In this document: positions 51,675 through 62,189 of the stretch, one piece after another
How the letters are laid out: each line of letters opens with the position of its first letter
Position numbering within the stretch: the first letter of the stretch is position 1
The notes under the pieces: generated by a model
Seen by the model: only the letters and a program-made list of their open reading frames with translations
Database searches by the model: none
What the model was told of the DNA's origin: nothing
Program-made: the position numbers and the translations under genes
From: Caldicellulosiruptor owensensis OL
GTDB taxonomy: Bacteria > Bacillota > Thermoanaerobacteria > Caldicellulosiruptorales > Caldicellulosiruptoraceae
Direction of reading: 5' to 3'
DNA length: 64,000 nucleotides
Assembly (NCBI RefSeq): GCF_000166335.1
Contig: NC_014657.1
Coordinates: 1,356,501-1,420,500, forward strand

Positions 51675-54600
51675 ATGCCAAAGAGAAAGGACATAAAAAA
51701 AGTTTTGATAATAGGCTCTGGTCCGATAGTAATTGGGCAGGCTGCTGAGTTTGACTATTCAGGAACACAGGCCTGCCGTGCTTTAAAAGAAGAAGGAATA
51801 GAAGTTGTTCTTGTAAACTCTAACCCCGCAACAATCATGACTGATACAGAAATTGCTGATAGAGTATACATTGAACCAATTTCAGTTGATTATATTGAAG
51901 AAATAATCAAAAAAGAAAGACCACAGGGACTTTTAGCAGGACTTGGTGGTCAGACAGCGCTCAACATGGCTTTTGAGCTTGCCGAAGCAGGAATTTTGGA
52001 AAAGTATGGAGTTTTTCTTCTTGGAACATCGCTTGAAACAATTAAAAAGGCAGAAGACAGGGAACTTTTTAAAAAGACCATGATTGAAATTGGAGAACCT
52101 GTGCCAAAAAGCATCATAGCTCACTCTGTACAAGAAGCTATAGATTTTGCAAGAGAAGTTGGATACCCTGTTATTGTTCGTCCTGCCTATACCCTTGGCG
52201 GCACAGGCGGTGGAATTGCTTACAATGAAGAAGAACTAAAATACATTGCAAGTAAAGGATTGAAACTTTCTTTAATTCATCAGGTATTGATTGAACAGAG
52301 TGTCCTTGGCTGGAAAGAAATAGAATATGAGGTCATGAGGGACAGCAACGACAACTGCATCACTGTGTGCAACATGGAAAACATAGACCCTGTGGGAATT
52401 CACACAGGTGACAGTATTGTTGTTGCCCCATCTCAAACTCTTTCTGATAAAGAGTATCAGATCCTTCGAAGTGCATCTTTGAACATAATAAGAAGTCTAA
52501 AAATTGAAGGCGGATGCAACGTTCAGTTTGCTCTAAATCCAAACAGTATGGAGTATGTAGTAATTGAGGTAAACCCAAGAGTAAGCCGTTCGTCTGCCTT
52601 AGCATCAAAAGCAACAGGATACCCTATCGCTCGAATTGCTGCAAAAATAGCAATTGGTCTTACACTTGACGAAATAATAAATCCTATCACCCAAAACACA
52701 TATGCAAGCTTTGAACCCTCTATCGACTATGTTGTTGTAAAAGTGCCCAGATGGCCGTTTGACAAGTTTGAAAAGGCAGACAGACGACTTGGCACACAGA
52801 TGAAGTCAACTGGCGAGGTCATGGCAATTGGAAGAACATTTGAAGAAGCGTTTTTGAAAGCAATAGATTCACTGGATGTTAAGATTAACTACCAGCTTGG
52901 GCTTAAAAAATTTGAAGAGATGCCAGATAGTGAGCTTTTAGAGTATATAAAAACTCCAAACGATGAAAGAGTTTTCGCAATATGCGAAGCACTTTCTCGA
53001 AACTATGAGTGCAAATTTATTTCAGAACTTAGCAAAATTGATTACTTCTTCATTGAAAAGTTCAAAAATATAGTTGATATGTCAAAACAACTCAAAAAAT
53101 ATGACATAGAATCACTGCCATATGACCTTTTACAAAAAGCTAAAAGACTTGGGTTTGGTGACTCATACATTGCAAACCTTCTAAAAGAGGATGTGGACGA
53201 GGTAATAGAAATAAGAGAGAAATGTAAACTAAAACCTTCTTTCAAGATGGTTGATACTTGTGCAGGTGAGTTCGAAGCAAAAACACCATATTTTTATTCC
53301 ACATACGAAAAAGAAACTGACCTGGTTGTAAGTTCAAAAACTAAGGCAATTGTAATTGGTTCAGGTCCTATAAGAATTGGTCAGGGAATTGAATTTGATT
53401 ATTGCTGTGTTCATTCAATATTCGCATTAAAAGAAGAAGGAGTTGAAGCTATAATCATCAATAACAATCCTGAGACAGTGTCAACCGACTTTGATACATC
53501 GGACAAGCTCTTTTTTGAACCTCTAACAAAAGAGTGTGTTTTAGACATAATAAAACAGGAAAAACCAATGGGGGTAATAGTTCAATTTGGTGGCCAGACA
53601 GCAATAAACATGGCTTCATACCTTGCAAAAAACGGTGTGAAGATTCTTGGAACTTCTATGGAAAGCATTGACACTGCAGAAGATAGAGACAAGTTTTTGA
53701 ATCTTCTTAAAAATCTCAATATTCCTTATCCTCCTGGTGGGGCTGCATACAGCTTGGAAGATGCTGTGAAAGTTGCCGAAAAGATTGGTTATCCTGTTCT
53801 GGTAAGACCATCTTACGTACTTGGCGGAAGAGCTATGGAAATTGTCTTCAGTCGTGATGAACTCGAAAAATATATCAAAGCTGCAATTGAGATATCAATA
53901 AAGCATCCTATTTTGATCGATAAATACATCCTTGGAAAAGAAGCAGAAGTTGATGGAATATCAGATGGAGAAGATGTATTAATTCCTGGAATCATGGAAC
54001 ACATTGAAAGAGCTGGCGTTCATTCTGGAGATAGTATGGCAGTGTTCCCTCCCCATACACTCACTGAAAAGGTAAAAGAAAAAATTGTTGATTATACCAT
54101 AAAACTTGCCCGTGCCTTAAAAGTTGTAGGGCTTTTTAACATACAATTTGTAATTGACAAAGATGAAAATGTTTATGTAATAGAAGTAAATCCTCGTGCA
54201 AGTAGAACTGTGCCAATTTTGAGTAAGGTTACAGGAATTCCTATGATAAAAATTGCAACTAAGCTCATACTTGGCAAGAAACTTAAGGACTTGGGATACC
54301 GAACCGGTCTTGTAAAAGAACCAGACTTTTTTGCAGTAAAAGCTCCTGTATTTTCGTTTTCTAAATTATCAAAGGTTGACGCATACTTGGGACCAGAGAT
54401 GAAATCCACCGGCGAAGTTCTTGGTATCTCCAAAAACCTAAAAGTTGCTCTTTACAAAGCTTTCATATCCTCCAATCACAAATTTGTAAAAAACGGAAGC
54501 TGCTTGATTTTAGCACCTGAAAGTGAGAAGGAGGCTATACAGCAGATTATACGAAAACTATATGAAGTGAACTACAAAGTGTTCCTCTTAGATAGCATGA

Positions 54601-54908
54601 AGGATTATATAAAAGGTTTAAATGTAGAGTTTATAGACAAAGAAATTGCTCAAAAGTTGCTACTTGAAGACAAATTCTCGTTTGTAATAAATATTCCATC
54701 TAAAGATAAAATGCAAGATTTTGGATTTGTTCTAAGAAGGCTCTCGGTTGAGTTTGGTATAACAACATTAACTTCAGTTGACACAGCACAATATTACGTA
54801 GATGTTCTATCTTCACTGGATGAGATTGAAAAAGATATTTATTGTTTGAATGATTTATTTAAAGATGAAAGGATGAAATGCTATGAGACATTTTCTTCAT
54901 CTAAATGA
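51675..54908 (+). CDS. carB: Carbamoyl phosphate synthetase, large subunit
   Basis: Makes carbamoyl phosphate from bicarbonate, ammonia and two ATP, for arginine and pyrimidine synthesis. The 1077 residues hold two homologous ATP-grasp halves, each with an N-terminal [27 protein letters not shown] motif (start and about residue 555: [21 protein letters not shown]), and a C-terminal MGS allosteric domain. [13 protein letters not shown] and [14 protein letters not shown] mark the two grasp loops. The end overlaps argF by 26 nt, so translational coupling is expected. Confidence 0.98.
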   Translation: MPKRKDIKKVLIIGSGPIVIGQAAEFDYSGTQACRALKEEGIEVVLVNSNPATIMTDTEIADRVYIEPISVDYIEEIIKKERPQGLLAGLGGQTALNMAFELAEAGILEKYGVFLLGTSLETIKKAEDRELFKKTMIEIGEPVPKSIIAHSVQEAIDFAREVGYPVIVRPAYTLGGTGGGIAYNEEELKYIASKGLKLSLIHQVLIEQSVLGWKEIEYEVMRDSNDNCITVCNMENIDPVGIHTGDSIVVAPSQTLSDKEYQILRSASLNIIRSLKIEGGCNVQFALNPNSMEYVVIEVNPRVSRSSALASKATGYPIARIAAKIAIGLTLDEIINPITQNTYASFEPSIDYVVVKVPRWPFDKFEKADRRLGTQMKSTGEVMAIGRTFEEAFLKAIDSLDVKINYQLGLKKFEEMPDSELLEYIKTPNDERVFAICEALSRNYECKFISELSKIDYFFIEKFKNIVDMSKQLKKYDIESLPYDLLQKAKRLGFGDSYIANLLKEDVDEVIEIREKCKLKPSFKMVDTCAGEFEAKTPYFYSTYEKETDLVVSSKTKAIVIGSGPIRIGQGIEFDYCCVHSIFALKEEGVEAIIINNNPETVSTDFDTSDKLFFEPLTKECVLDIIKQEKPMGVIVQFGGQTAINMASYLAKNGVKILGTSMESIDTAEDRDKFLNLLKNLNIPYPPGGAAYSLEDAVKVAEKIGYPVLVRPSYVLGGRAMEIVFSRDELEKYIKAAIEISIKHPILIDKYILGKEAEVDGISDGEDVLIPGIMEHIERAGVHSGDSMAVFPPHTLTEKVKEKIVDYTIKLARALKVVGLFNIQFVIDKDENVYVIEVNPRASRTVPILSKVTGIPMIKIATKLILGKKLKDLGYRTGLVKEPDFFAVKAPVFSFSKLSKVDAYLGPEMKSTGEVLGISKNLKVALYKAFISSNHKFVKNGSCLILAPESEKEAIQQIIRKLYEVNYKVFLLDSMKDYIKGLNVEFIDKEIAQKLLLEDKFSFVINIPSKDKMQDFGFVLRRLSVEFGITTLTSVDTAQYYVDVLSSLDEIEKDIYCLNDLFKDERMKCYETFSSSK

Positions 54909-55809
54909 CCTTTCAAAAGAAGATATTCTGTATTTGGTTGAGCTTGCAAGCAGACTCAAAAAAGAAGCTAAAAAAGGTTTTTACTTTCCTTACTTGAAGA
55001 ACAAAGCGCTGGGACTTATATTTACAAAGGCTTCAACAAGGACACGTGTATCATTTGAAGTGGGAATCCATCAGCTTGGTGGATATTCACTCTATCTTGG
55101 GAAAAACGACCTTCAGCTTGGCAGAGGTGAAACAATAGAAGATACAGCAAAGGTTCTGTCACGATACCTTGACCTAATTGTTATAAGAACATATGAACAA
55201 AAAGAGGTTGAAGAGTTTGCAAAATACTCTTCCATCCCAGTTATAAATGGTCTTACTGATGATTATCATCCAACCCAAATCATAGCTGATTTTCAAACAA
55301 TTTTTGAGGAGAAAGGAAGGCTCAGTAATCTAAAAATCGCATATGTGGGAGACGGCAACAATGTAGCAGCTACACTTTTAGTAGGCGCATCAAAACTTGG
55401 TCTTGACATTGCAGTTGCAACTCCAGCCGGCTATGAAATAAAGAAAGAGGTTGTAGATTTTGCACTTGATGAGGCAAAAAAGAGCAAAAGCAATGTCATC
55501 TTTACTAATAGTCCAAAAGAGGCTGTAAAAGATGCTGATGTTGTCTATACAGACACATGGGTTTCAATGGGTCAGGAAGAAGAAAAGGAAAAAAGAATAA
55601 GGGATTTCGAAGGATATCAGGTAGATAGCTCTCTCTTGAGATTAGCAAAAGATGATGCGATATTTTTGCATTGTCTTCCAGCATACAGAGGGTTTGAAGT
55701 AACATCAGAGGTCATAGACGGTCCGCAATCGAGAGTATTTGAGGAAGCAGAAAATAGACTTCATTCTCATAAAGCTATAATGATTTTTGTATATCTAGGA
55801 AAAATTTGA
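54883..55809 (+). CDS. argF: Ornithine carbamoyltransferase
   Basis: Joins carbamoyl phosphate and ornithine to citrulline. The 308-residue protein has the carbamoyl phosphate motif [11 protein letters not shown] near residue 50, [29 protein letters not shown] and the ornithine-side HCLPA motif. The start is inside carB behind AAAGGATG. Together with carAB it channels carbamoyl phosphate towards arginine, which fits the ArgR-type box upstream. A strong terminator follows 30 nt after the stop. Confidence 0.97.
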   Translation: MRHFLHLNDLSKEDILYLVELASRLKKEAKKGFYFPYLKNKALGLIFTKASTRTRVSFEVGIHQLGGYSLYLGKNDLQLGRGETIEDTAKVLSRYLDLIVIRTYEQKEVEEFAKYSSIPVINGLTDDYHPTQIIADFQTIFEEKGRLSNLKIAYVGDGNNVAATLLVGASKLGLDIAVATPAGYEIKKEVVDFALDEAKKSKSNVIFTNSPKEAVKDADVVYTDTWVSMGQEEEKEKRIRDFEGYQVDSSLLRLAKDDAIFLHCLPAYRGFEVTSEVIDGPQSRVFEEAENRLHSHKAIMIFVYLGKI

Positions 55810-55838
55810 GTATAGTCAAGTAAAACTACAAAAAGCAA

Positions 55839-55882
55839 AGGCTGCCCTTTTAAAAAAACAAAAAACTTTGAGGGCAGCCTTC
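55839..55882. terminator. Bidirectional terminator after argF
   Basis: AAGGCTGCCCT (55839-55849) and its complement (55872-55882) form an 11-bp stem with an A/T-rich 22-nt loop. T runs follow on the plus side (TTCTGAATTTTT) and A runs lie before it, so it can serve argF and the convergent holin-like gene. Confidence 0.85.
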
Positions 55883-55889
55883 TGAATTT

Positions 55890-56177
55890 TTATCTTGCAG
55901 TTTTTCGGTATGTGTCTTTAAAGACCTCATAGTTTCCGAATGAAGTCATACAAATTAGTATCGAATTAATTATAAGAAGCGCAATATCTTTAGGTGTATT
56001 TTGATGTGGTATAAATATAAACGAAAGAACAAAAGTTACAATAAAAGCGTATATTCTTATAACATAATCTTTGTATCGTTTTTTTAAGATACTTTTTGTA
56101 AATTGCACAATTATATTTGTAGCAATAGCAATGCCAGCAAATGTCCCAAGCTGCTGAGCTGAAAGATAATCTTCCAT
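55890..56177 (-). CDS. Small holin-like membrane protein
   Basis: A 95-residue membrane protein with three predicted spans (LGTFAGIAIATNIIVQFTKSIL, IYAFIVTFVLSFIFIPH and ALLIINSILICMTSFGNYEVF) separated by a basic loop KKRYKDY. Its size and layout resemble phage holins or small conserved Firmicute membrane proteins, but I do not recognise a named family with confidence. AAGGAG precedes the ATG. No phage genes surround it; it sits alone between argF and the aminopeptidase run. Confidence 0.65.
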   Translation of the reverse strand: MEDYLSAQQLGTFAGIAIATNIIVQFTKSILKKRYKDYVIRIYAFIVTFVLSFIFIPHQNTPKDIALLIINSILICMTSFGNYEVFKDTYRKTAR

Positions 56178-56270
56178 ATGTTTACTCCTTAATTAGGATA
56201 AGCATTATGTCTACTTCTATGATATTCTCAAAAAACAATTATTGTGAAAAATTTTTTAACCAAAGAGTTT

Positions 56271-57386
56271 TTACTTTAAGTTCTCCGGATTCAATCCTTC
56301 CAGCTCTTTTATCACAAATCTTCCATCTTTTCTAATAAGCTTTCCATCAAAGTAAATTTCCCCTCCACCATATTCAGGTGTTTGAATGAGTACAATGTCC
56401 CAATGAACAGCTGACCTGTTGCCATTGTCAGCATCCTCATATGCATTACCTGGAGTAAAATGGATGCTTCCTGCAATCTTCTCATCAAAAAGCGTGTCTT
56501 CCATTGGCTTTGTAATGTAGGGGTTCAGACCAAATGAAAATTCACCAATATACCTTGCACCCTCGTCGGTATCTAGTATCTTGTTGAGCTTCTCTGTATT
56601 GTTAGCAGTTGCTTTTACAATCTTTCCATCTTTAAATTCAAATCTTATATTTTCAAACTTGAACCCTGCATAGTTCGAAGGTGTATTGTATGTTATATAA
56701 CCATTTACAGAATCTTTCACAGGCGCAGTGTATACCTCACCATCGGGAATGTTCATGTGACCATCACATTTGACAGCTTTCATGCCTTTAATTGAAAATC
56801 TCAAATCTGTGTCTTTTGCTACTATCCGGACCTCATCTGTGTTTTGCATAAGCTCAACCAAAGCATCCATTGCTTTTGACATTTTGCAATAGTCAAGATT
56901 GCAAACGTTAAAATAAAAATTTTCAAACTCTTCCAAACTCATCTTTGCCTGTTGTGCCATTGAATAGTTGGGATATCTTAATATACACCACTTCGTTTTT
57001 GGAACTCTGACCTCTCCGTGAACTTTGTGAAACCATATTCTTTGATACAGATTCATCTTCTCGTCCGGAACATCTGAAAGTTCAAAGGGATTTGGCGAAG
57101 ATCTAATACCAATATATGCATCCATCTTTTCCATAAGATCTCTTTCATTTTGAGCGATCATTTCTATCTGCTGTTCTGTTGCATTTAAAAGAAGAGTCCT
57201 GAGCAATGTGGGATGTTTTAGCCACAAAAATGGTTTTGCACCTTTTGAATATGAAAGTTTTACAAGTTCTTTTGCAAGTTCAATCTCCTGCCCAATAAGC
57301 TCAATTAAAATGTTCTCGCCTTCTTTTAATTCAACAGAATATTCAATAAGATTCTTTGCAAGAAGTTTCAACCTTTCATCAGTCAA
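56271..57386 (-). CDS. M29-family aminopeptidase
   Basis: Metal-dependent aminopeptidase of the M29/AmpS family, acting on N-terminal residues of peptides. The 371-residue protein shows SFGLNPYITKPMEDTLFDEKIAGSIHFTPGNAYEDADNGNRSAVHWDIVLIQ, where the His, Glu and Asp residues form the co-catalytic metal site. I start it at TTG 57386, eight bases after GGGGAG; an ATG at 57422 overlapping the rluB stop gives a version 12 residues longer and cannot be excluded. It is the last gene of the dnaJ-led run. Confidence 0.88.
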   Translation of the reverse strand: MTDERLKLLAKNLIEYSVELKEGENILIELIGQEIELAKELVKLSYSKGAKPFLWLKHPTLLRTLLLNATEQQIEMIAQNERDLMEKMDAYIGIRSSPNPFELSDVPDEKMNLYQRIWFHKVHGEVRVPKTKWCILRYPNYSMAQQAKMSLEEFENFYFNVCNLDYCKMSKAMDALVELMQNTDEVRIVAKDTDLRFSIKGMKAVKCDGHMNIPDGEVYTAPVKDSVNGYITYNTPSNYAGFKFENIRFEFKDGKIVKATANNTEKLNKILDTDEGARYIGEFSFGLNPYITKPMEDTLFDEKIAGSIHFTPGNAYEDADNGNRSAVHWDIVLIQTPEYGGGEIYFDGKLIRKDGRFVIKELEGLNPENLK

Positions 57387-57418
57387 ATTTAATACTCCCC
57401 TTTCAATTTTTTTATTCT

Positions 57419-58129
57419 TCATTTTTCAAACACTCTGTTTGCTGTTTCTCTATCCAAGAAAACAAATTCTCCTTCTTTTAGTTTTCCAAGCTGTAGCTTA
57501 CCAATTGCAATTCTTTTTAATTTTAAAACCTTGTGACCAATCATATCACACATTTTTCTTATCTGTCTGTTCCTTCCCTCATGGATTTTTATCTCAACCA
57601 GAGCATTACCATTTATGAGCTTTAAAATCTTAAATTTCGCAGGTGCAGTCATTTTACCATCTATCAAAAGACCTCTTTCAAACATTTCTATCTCTTTCTT
57701 AGAAGGAATACCTTTGACTAATGCTATATAAGTCTTCTCAATATCATGTTTAGGATGTGTGACTTTGTATGCAAACTCGCCATCATTTGTAAGAAGAATC
57801 AAACCCGTTGTGTCAAAATCAAGCCTCCCTACAGGAAATACTCTTACATTTACTTTCTCCCTCACCAAATCAACCACTGTTTTTCTTCCCTTTTCATCCT
57901 TTGCAGAAGAAATAACTCCAAAAGGTTTGTTAAGCATTATATATACCTTCTGCCTTTGCAAGGATATTCTCTTTCCATCTATTTCAACCACATCTTTTTC
58001 GGGGTCAACCTTGAATCCAAGCTGGTTCACAGTCTTTCCATTTACTTTTACTCTGCCTTGCAGGATAATCTCTTCACACTTCCGCCTGGAAGCAATACCG
58101 CACTGTGCCATAAATTTCTGGAGTCTCAC
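57419..58129 (-). CDS. rRNA large-subunit pseudouridine synthase, RluB/RsuA family
   Basis: Makes pseudouridine in rRNA. The 236 residues start with an S4 RNA-binding domain (LQKFMAQCGIASRRKCEEIILQGRVKVNGK), then the catalytic domain with GRLDFDTTGLILLTNDG, which holds the catalytic Asp, and HEGRNRQIRKMCDMIGHKVL. Start is GTG behind AGGTG. The specific site (23S U2605 for RluB, 16S U516 for RsuA) cannot be fixed by eye; RluB is the usual assignment in Firmicutes. It lies 4 nt after the thiI stop. Confidence 0.93.
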   Translation of the reverse strand: MRLQKFMAQCGIASRRKCEEIILQGRVKVNGKTVNQLGFKVDPEKDVVEIDGKRISLQRQKVYIMLNKPFGVISSAKDEKGRKTVVDLVREKVNVRVFPVGRLDFDTTGLILLTNDGEFAYKVTHPKHDIEKTYIALVKGIPSKKEIEMFERGLLIDGKMTAPAKFKILKLINGNALVEIKIHEGRNRQIRKMCDMIGHKVLKLKRIAIGKLQLGKLKEGEFVFLDRETANRVFEK

Positions 58130-58133
58130 AAGT

Positions 58134-59312
58134 TCACCTATCTCTTATCACCATCCACTCGGTATTTGTTACTGCCTTTTCAATCAATTCTTCTGCCTTG
58201 AGCTTGCTTTCCTCAGCCAAAACCTCTTCAAGCTTTGGTCTGGTTTTTGGATGTTTAGGAACAAACACAGTACAGCAATCCTCATAAGGAAGTATAGAGA
58301 TATCATATGTCCCTATCCTCTTTGCAAGTTTTATTATCTCTTCCTTATCCATACCTATGAGTGGTCTGAAAACCGGCATTGACACAGCTGCCTGCGTACA
58401 AAACAAGCTTTCCATTGTCTGGCTTGCAACCTGACCTATACTCTCACCGGTAATCAAAGCTAGTCCACCATTTTGCATTGCAATCTTCTGTGCAATTCTC
58501 ATCATGAACCTTCTCATTATTATTGTCAAGTATCTTTCGTCACAATTTTCATAAATAGAAAGCTGGATTTCAGTAAATGGAACTATATAAAGTTTTATCT
58601 TATCTGTGTATTTCGCCAAAACCTTACATAAGTCTATTACCTTTTCCTTAGCCTTCTCACCGGTGTAAGGAAAACTATAAAAGTGAATTGCTTCTATCTC
58701 AACACCTCTTTTAGCAATCATAAACCCGGCAACAGGGCTATCTATCCCACCTGATAAAAGAAGATGTGCCCTGCCACCTGTGCCAAGCGGCATTCCTCCA
58801 ATACCTTTTTCCTCTGATGAATAGACATATACTTTTTCTCTTATTTCAATGTTCAAAATAAAATCAGGGTTGTGAACATCAACACAAAGTCCATATACTC
58901 CAGCAAACTTTTTTAAAATATGCGCACCTATCAACTTAGAGACCTCTGGAGACTTTAGCTCAAATTTCTTATCTGCTCGCTTAGTCTCCACCTTAAAAGT
59001 CTTTTTACCCTTTTCAAGCTCATTTTTGGTAACAACTTCAGCAACCTGCTTTATTTCCTCTAAATTCTTTTCAGCAACTTCGCATATGGTAATTCCTACA
59101 ATTCCAAAAACGCGTTTGAGCCTTTCAATAGCTTCATCAAAATATTGTTCACTCAAATTTTCAACAAAAATCCTGCCCTGCTCTTTTTTGACCGTAACTG
59201 AATCAAAATCAGAAAGTCTTTTTTTGATATTTCTGACCAGCGTATCTTCAAAAAAAGGTCGATTTTGACCTTTTAACGCAAGTTCACCATATCTTATCAA
59301 CAGTGCTTTCAA
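58134..59312 (-). CDS. thiI: tRNA 4-thiouridine synthase ThiI
   Basis: Inserts sulfur at U8 of tRNA and serves in thiamine thiazole formation. I choose TTG 59312 (MKALLIRYGELALKGQNRPFFED) behind AAAGGATGG, giving 392 residues; an ATG four codons upstream lies within the ribosome site. A ferredoxin-like and THUMP region (residues about 1-165) leads to the PP-loop LLSGGIDSPVAG and the ESIGQVASQT segment. The C-terminal rhodanese domain of E. coli ThiI is absent, as in Bacillus. The cysteine desulfurase 15 nt upstream is the likely sulfur donor. Confidence 0.95.
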   Translation of the reverse strand: MKALLIRYGELALKGQNRPFFEDTLVRNIKKRLSDFDSVTVKKEQGRIFVENLSEQYFDEAIERLKRVFGIVGITICEVAEKNLEEIKQVAEVVTKNELEKGKKTFKVETKRADKKFELKSPEVSKLIGAHILKKFAGVYGLCVDVHNPDFILNIEIREKVYVYSSEEKGIGGMPLGTGGRAHLLLSGGIDSPVAGFMIAKRGVEIEAIHFYSFPYTGEKAKEKVIDLCKVLAKYTDKIKLYIVPFTEIQLSIYENCDERYLTIIMRRFMMRIAQKIAMQNGGLALITGESIGQVASQTMESLFCTQAAVSMPVFRPLIGMDKEEIIKLAKRIGTYDISILPYEDCCTVFVPKHPKTRPKLEEVLAEESKLKAEELIEKAVTNTEWMVIRDR

Positions 59313-59327
59313 TTTTGAGCCCATCCT

Positions 59328-60476
59328 TTACTTTTTTATTTTTCTCAAGAATCGCAACGCCTTTTCAATGCATTCAAGCGCATAGTCAACCTCTCCAATT
59401 TGATTGAGGTAAGAAAATGAAAAGCGGATACTGCTTTCTGCAATCTCCATCTTTTTGCCCATACTGTAGAGAACCTTGTTGTAAGTCCTGCTTTTGGACG
59501 AGCAGGCAGAACCAGAAGATGCAAATATGCCATAACTTTCAAGCGTGTGAAGAAAAACTTCAGACTTCACGCCCAAAAAAGATACATTCAATATCGCATC
59601 AGATGTCTTTTCTAAGGGAGAGTTTATCACAACGTCATCTATGTTTGATAGTCCTTCAATAAATCTTCGTTTTATAACCTTTAGCTTATCAGGTTCAGAA
59701 GCTTTTAGCTTCTCATATACCTCAATTGCTTTAGCAAACGAAAAAATACCGGGCATATTTTCTGTTCCAGGTCTTATACCTTTTTGCTGCTGTCCTCCAA
59801 AGATTATCGGCTGGATGTTTATACCCTTTCTTATATATAAAGCTCCTATTCCTTTTAACGCGTGTATTTTATGACCACTTATCGACATAAGGTCCACATT
59901 CAACTCTTTAACATTTGTCTTTTCTTTCATAAAAGCCTGGACAGCATCTGTGTGAACAATAACATTTGGGTTTTTCTTTTTCGCAATTTCAGATAGTTTC
60001 TTTACATCAAATATATGCCCTGTCTCGTTGTTGACAAGCATCACGGTTACCAGAATGGTATTCTGGTCCACAAGCTTCTCAACCTGGTCAAAATCTACAT
60101 TACCCTCAGCATCCACAGGTACATATTGTATATCAAATCCATTTCTTTCTAAATACTCAAGTGTAGAAATAACAGAAAGATGTTCAACAGGTGTTGATAC
60201 AATCCTTTTTCCTCTTTTCTGATGAGCAAACGCACAGCCAATAAGTGCTAAATTGTTTGCTTCTGTTCCACCCGATGTAAAATAAATCTCATCTGCATTG
60301 CTACCGAGTTTTTTTGCAACAGCTTCTTTTGCCTCTTTCAAGCTTCTTTCTGCTTCAAGACCAAGTCTGTGAAGCGATGAAGGATTACCATAGGTATCTT
60401 GCAAGAACTTCGAAAGCTGCTCAATCACATCATCAAAAGGTCTTGTGGTTGCAGCGTTGTCAAAGTACACATTCAT
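59328..60476 (-). CDS. Cysteine desulfurase (NifS/IscS type)
   Basis: PLP enzyme taking sulfur from cysteine as a persulfide. I start it at ATG 60476 (MNVYFDNAATTRPFDDV) behind GAAGGGAAG, giving 382 residues; the longer frame overlaps rsmE. Motifs are SGGTEANNLAL, HTDAVQAF, the PLP lysine in SISGHKIHALKGIGAL and the active Cys in SSGSACSSK. There is no iscU next to it; adjacency to thiI instead suggests service to tRNA thiolation, like NifZ in B. subtilis. Gene symbols such as nifZ or iscS would be guesses. Confidence 0.94.
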   Translation of the reverse strand: MNVYFDNAATTRPFDDVIEQLSKFLQDTYGNPSSLHRLGLEAERSLKEAKEAVAKKLGSNADEIYFTSGGTEANNLALIGCAFAHQKRGKRIVSTPVEHLSVISTLEYLERNGFDIQYVPVDAEGNVDFDQVEKLVDQNTILVTVMLVNNETGHIFDVKKLSEIAKKKNPNVIVHTDAVQAFMKEKTNVKELNVDLMSISGHKIHALKGIGALYIRKGINIQPIIFGGQQQKGIRPGTENMPGIFSFAKAIEVYEKLKASEPDKLKVIKRRFIEGLSNIDDVVINSPLEKTSDAILNVSFLGVKSEVFLHTLESYGIFASSGSACSSKSRTYNKVLYSMGKKMEIAESSIRFSFSYLNQIGEVDYALECIEKALRFLRKIKK

Positions 60477-60492
60477 AATTTTGCACTTCCCT

Positions 60493-61224
60493 TCACATTT
60501 CTCCAAGTTCATGCATCAGGATGGAAAGCGCAGCAATTGAAGCTGTCTCACTTCTGAGGATTCTTTTGCCAAGCGAAATAACTTGCACATTTTTAAAGGT
60601 TTTTAATTCTTCTACTTCTTCCTCTTCAAAACCACCTTCAGGTCCAATCAAAATCCCAATGTTATTATAATTTGAAGGTAGACTCCATCTTGAAGTTTCC
60701 GATTCCTTCTCATAGGGAATAAAAAGAATATCAAGCTTATCTAAATATTTCTCTTTAATCTCAGAAATTCTAATTGGAACTTCGATTAAAGGTGGTATAG
60801 GGCGAAGACACTGTTTTTGAGCCTCTTGCGCGATTTTGCGCCACCTGTCAAGCTTTTTTTCCTCTTTTTCTGAAATATCAATCACAACTCTTTTTGAAAC
60901 CACAGGCACAATTGTTTTTACTCCAAGCTCTGTTGCCTTTTGTACAACAAAATCCATTTTTTGGTTTTTGATAATACATTGAAATAAAAAAATGTTTTTG
61001 GTACTTTCTCGGTCATTCAAAGTTTTGCTTTCTATCAAAAGTTTTATTTTGTCTTTGGAAACTTCAAGTATTCGCGATGAGTAGTCATAATTGCCATCAC
61101 ATAGATTTATTTTATCTCCTTCTCTTTTTCTTAAAACCTTGACTATATGATTTATATCTTCTTTATCTGTAATGCAGGCAATATCATTCTCAACATTCTG
61201 CTTTTCAACAAAAAAGATTGGCAC
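60493..61224 (-). CDS. rsmE: 16S rRNA m3U1498 methyltransferase RsmE
   Basis: SPOUT methyltransferase acting on U1498 of 16S rRNA. The 243 residues have an N-terminal PUA-like domain (HIVKVLRKREGDKINLCDGN) and the SPOUT knot with IGILIGPEGGFEEEEVE and SLGKRILRSETASIAALSIL, the family signature. The start is GTG behind GGTGATATTAA. It lies 6 nt after the prmA stop; dnaJ-prmA-rsmE is a common order in Firmicutes. Confidence 0.95.
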   Translation of the reverse strand: MPIFFVEKQNVENDIACITDKEDINHIVKVLRKREGDKINLCDGNYDYSSRILEVSKDKIKLLIESKTLNDRESTKNIFLFQCIIKNQKMDFVVQKATELGVKTIVPVVSKRVVIDISEKEEKKLDRWRKIAQEAQKQCLRPIPPLIEVPIRISEIKEKYLDKLDILFIPYEKESETSRWSLPSNYNNIGILIGPEGGFEEEEVEELKTFKNVQVISLGKRILRSETASIAALSILMHELGEM

Positions 61225-61230
61225 TTAATA

Positions 61231-62157
61231 TCACCCTACACAGTTTTTTTTGCTAACAATCAAGCACCATGTACCCATTTTTTTCACTTCTACAATTTCA
61301 AGACTATTTTTCTCAAAGCTTTTCAAAACATCTTCAAGCCTGTCTTCAATAATGCCAGAAGAAATAAAAATTCCACTGTCTTTTAAAACTCTATTTACAT
61401 CTGTTGAAAGCCGTATAATGATATCAGCAACAATATTAGCTACAACTATATCAAATTTTTCTTCTATACCTTCAACAAGATTATTCTTTTTTATTTCAAT
61501 CTCTACTCCATTTAACTTTGCATTCTCCATAGCTACCTTAACAGCAACCTCATCAATGTCTACTGCTAAAACTCTACTTGCCAATAACTTCTTTGCAGCT
61601 ATTGCTAATATCCCTGAACCTGTCCCAACATCAAGAACATCCATCCCTGGCTTTACATATTTCTGAATAGCTTCAAGGCACAGAGCAGTCGATTCATGAG
61701 TTCCTGTACCAAATGCCATACCAGGGTCAAGCCTAACAATTGTTTTGCTGTCTTCGGCTTTATAATCTTCCCATGAAGGAACAATCACAATATCCCCTAT
61801 TTCAACAGGCTTATAATACTTTTTCCATTCTTCTGCCCAGTCTTTTTCATCAACTTCAGAAATGGTAATTTTACCTTCTCCAATATTGATATATCTTGCA
61901 ATCTCTTTAAGCCTCTCCTCAATAGTATGGGTAAGCTCCAAAATATTGCTGCTTTCAGGGAAATAAGCACAAACTTTCGCATAATCCTTTTTTGTAAACT
62001 GGTTTTCGTCAATATAATCCCATAAATTTGGTTTTGAGACAATCTCATTGTCTTCAATAACAACGCCATTTGCACCAAGCTCATACAAAATATTTGAAAC
62101 AGCATCTTCTGCCTCTTCGGTGGTCTTAATTGATATCTCATACCATCTCATTTGCAC
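61231..62157 (-). CDS. prmA: Ribosomal protein L11 methyltransferase PrmA
   Basis: Methylates the L11 protein (encoded at 41522-41947) using S-adenosylmethionine. The 308-residue product has the N-terminal substrate domain (MRWYEISIKTTEEAEDAV, WAEEWKKYYKPVEIG) and the methyltransferase fold with LDVGTGSGILAIAAKKL near residue 176 and the closing IVVANIVADIII. GGAG lies 6 nt before a GTG start; ATG two codons later is possible. It is 32 nt after dnaJ. Confidence 0.95.
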   Translation of the reverse strand: MQMRWYEISIKTTEEAEDAVSNILYELGANGVVIEDNEIVSKPNLWDYIDENQFTKKDYAKVCAYFPESSNILELTHTIEERLKEIARYINIGEGKITISEVDEKDWAEEWKKYYKPVEIGDIVIVPSWEDYKAEDSKTIVRLDPGMAFGTGTHESTALCLEAIQKYVKPGMDVLDVGTGSGILAIAAKKLLASRVLAVDIDEVAVKVAMENAKLNGVEIEIKKNNLVEGIEEKFDIVVANIVADIIIRLSTDVNRVLKDSGIFISSGIIEDRLEDVLKSFEKNSLEIVEVKKMGTWCLIVSKKNCVG

Positions 62158-62189
62158 TTTGTTCTCCTTCTTTCAAATTCAAAAATGGC

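Noticed and set aside
55890..56177. Holin-like gene as sign of a prophage
   Set aside because: No other phage gene, attachment site or lysis enzyme is nearby; housekeeping genes flank it on both sides.
57746..58382. Long plus-strand frames (151 and 207 codons) opposite rluB and thiI
   Set aside because: They lie wholly antisense to two well-identified genes and show no family features.
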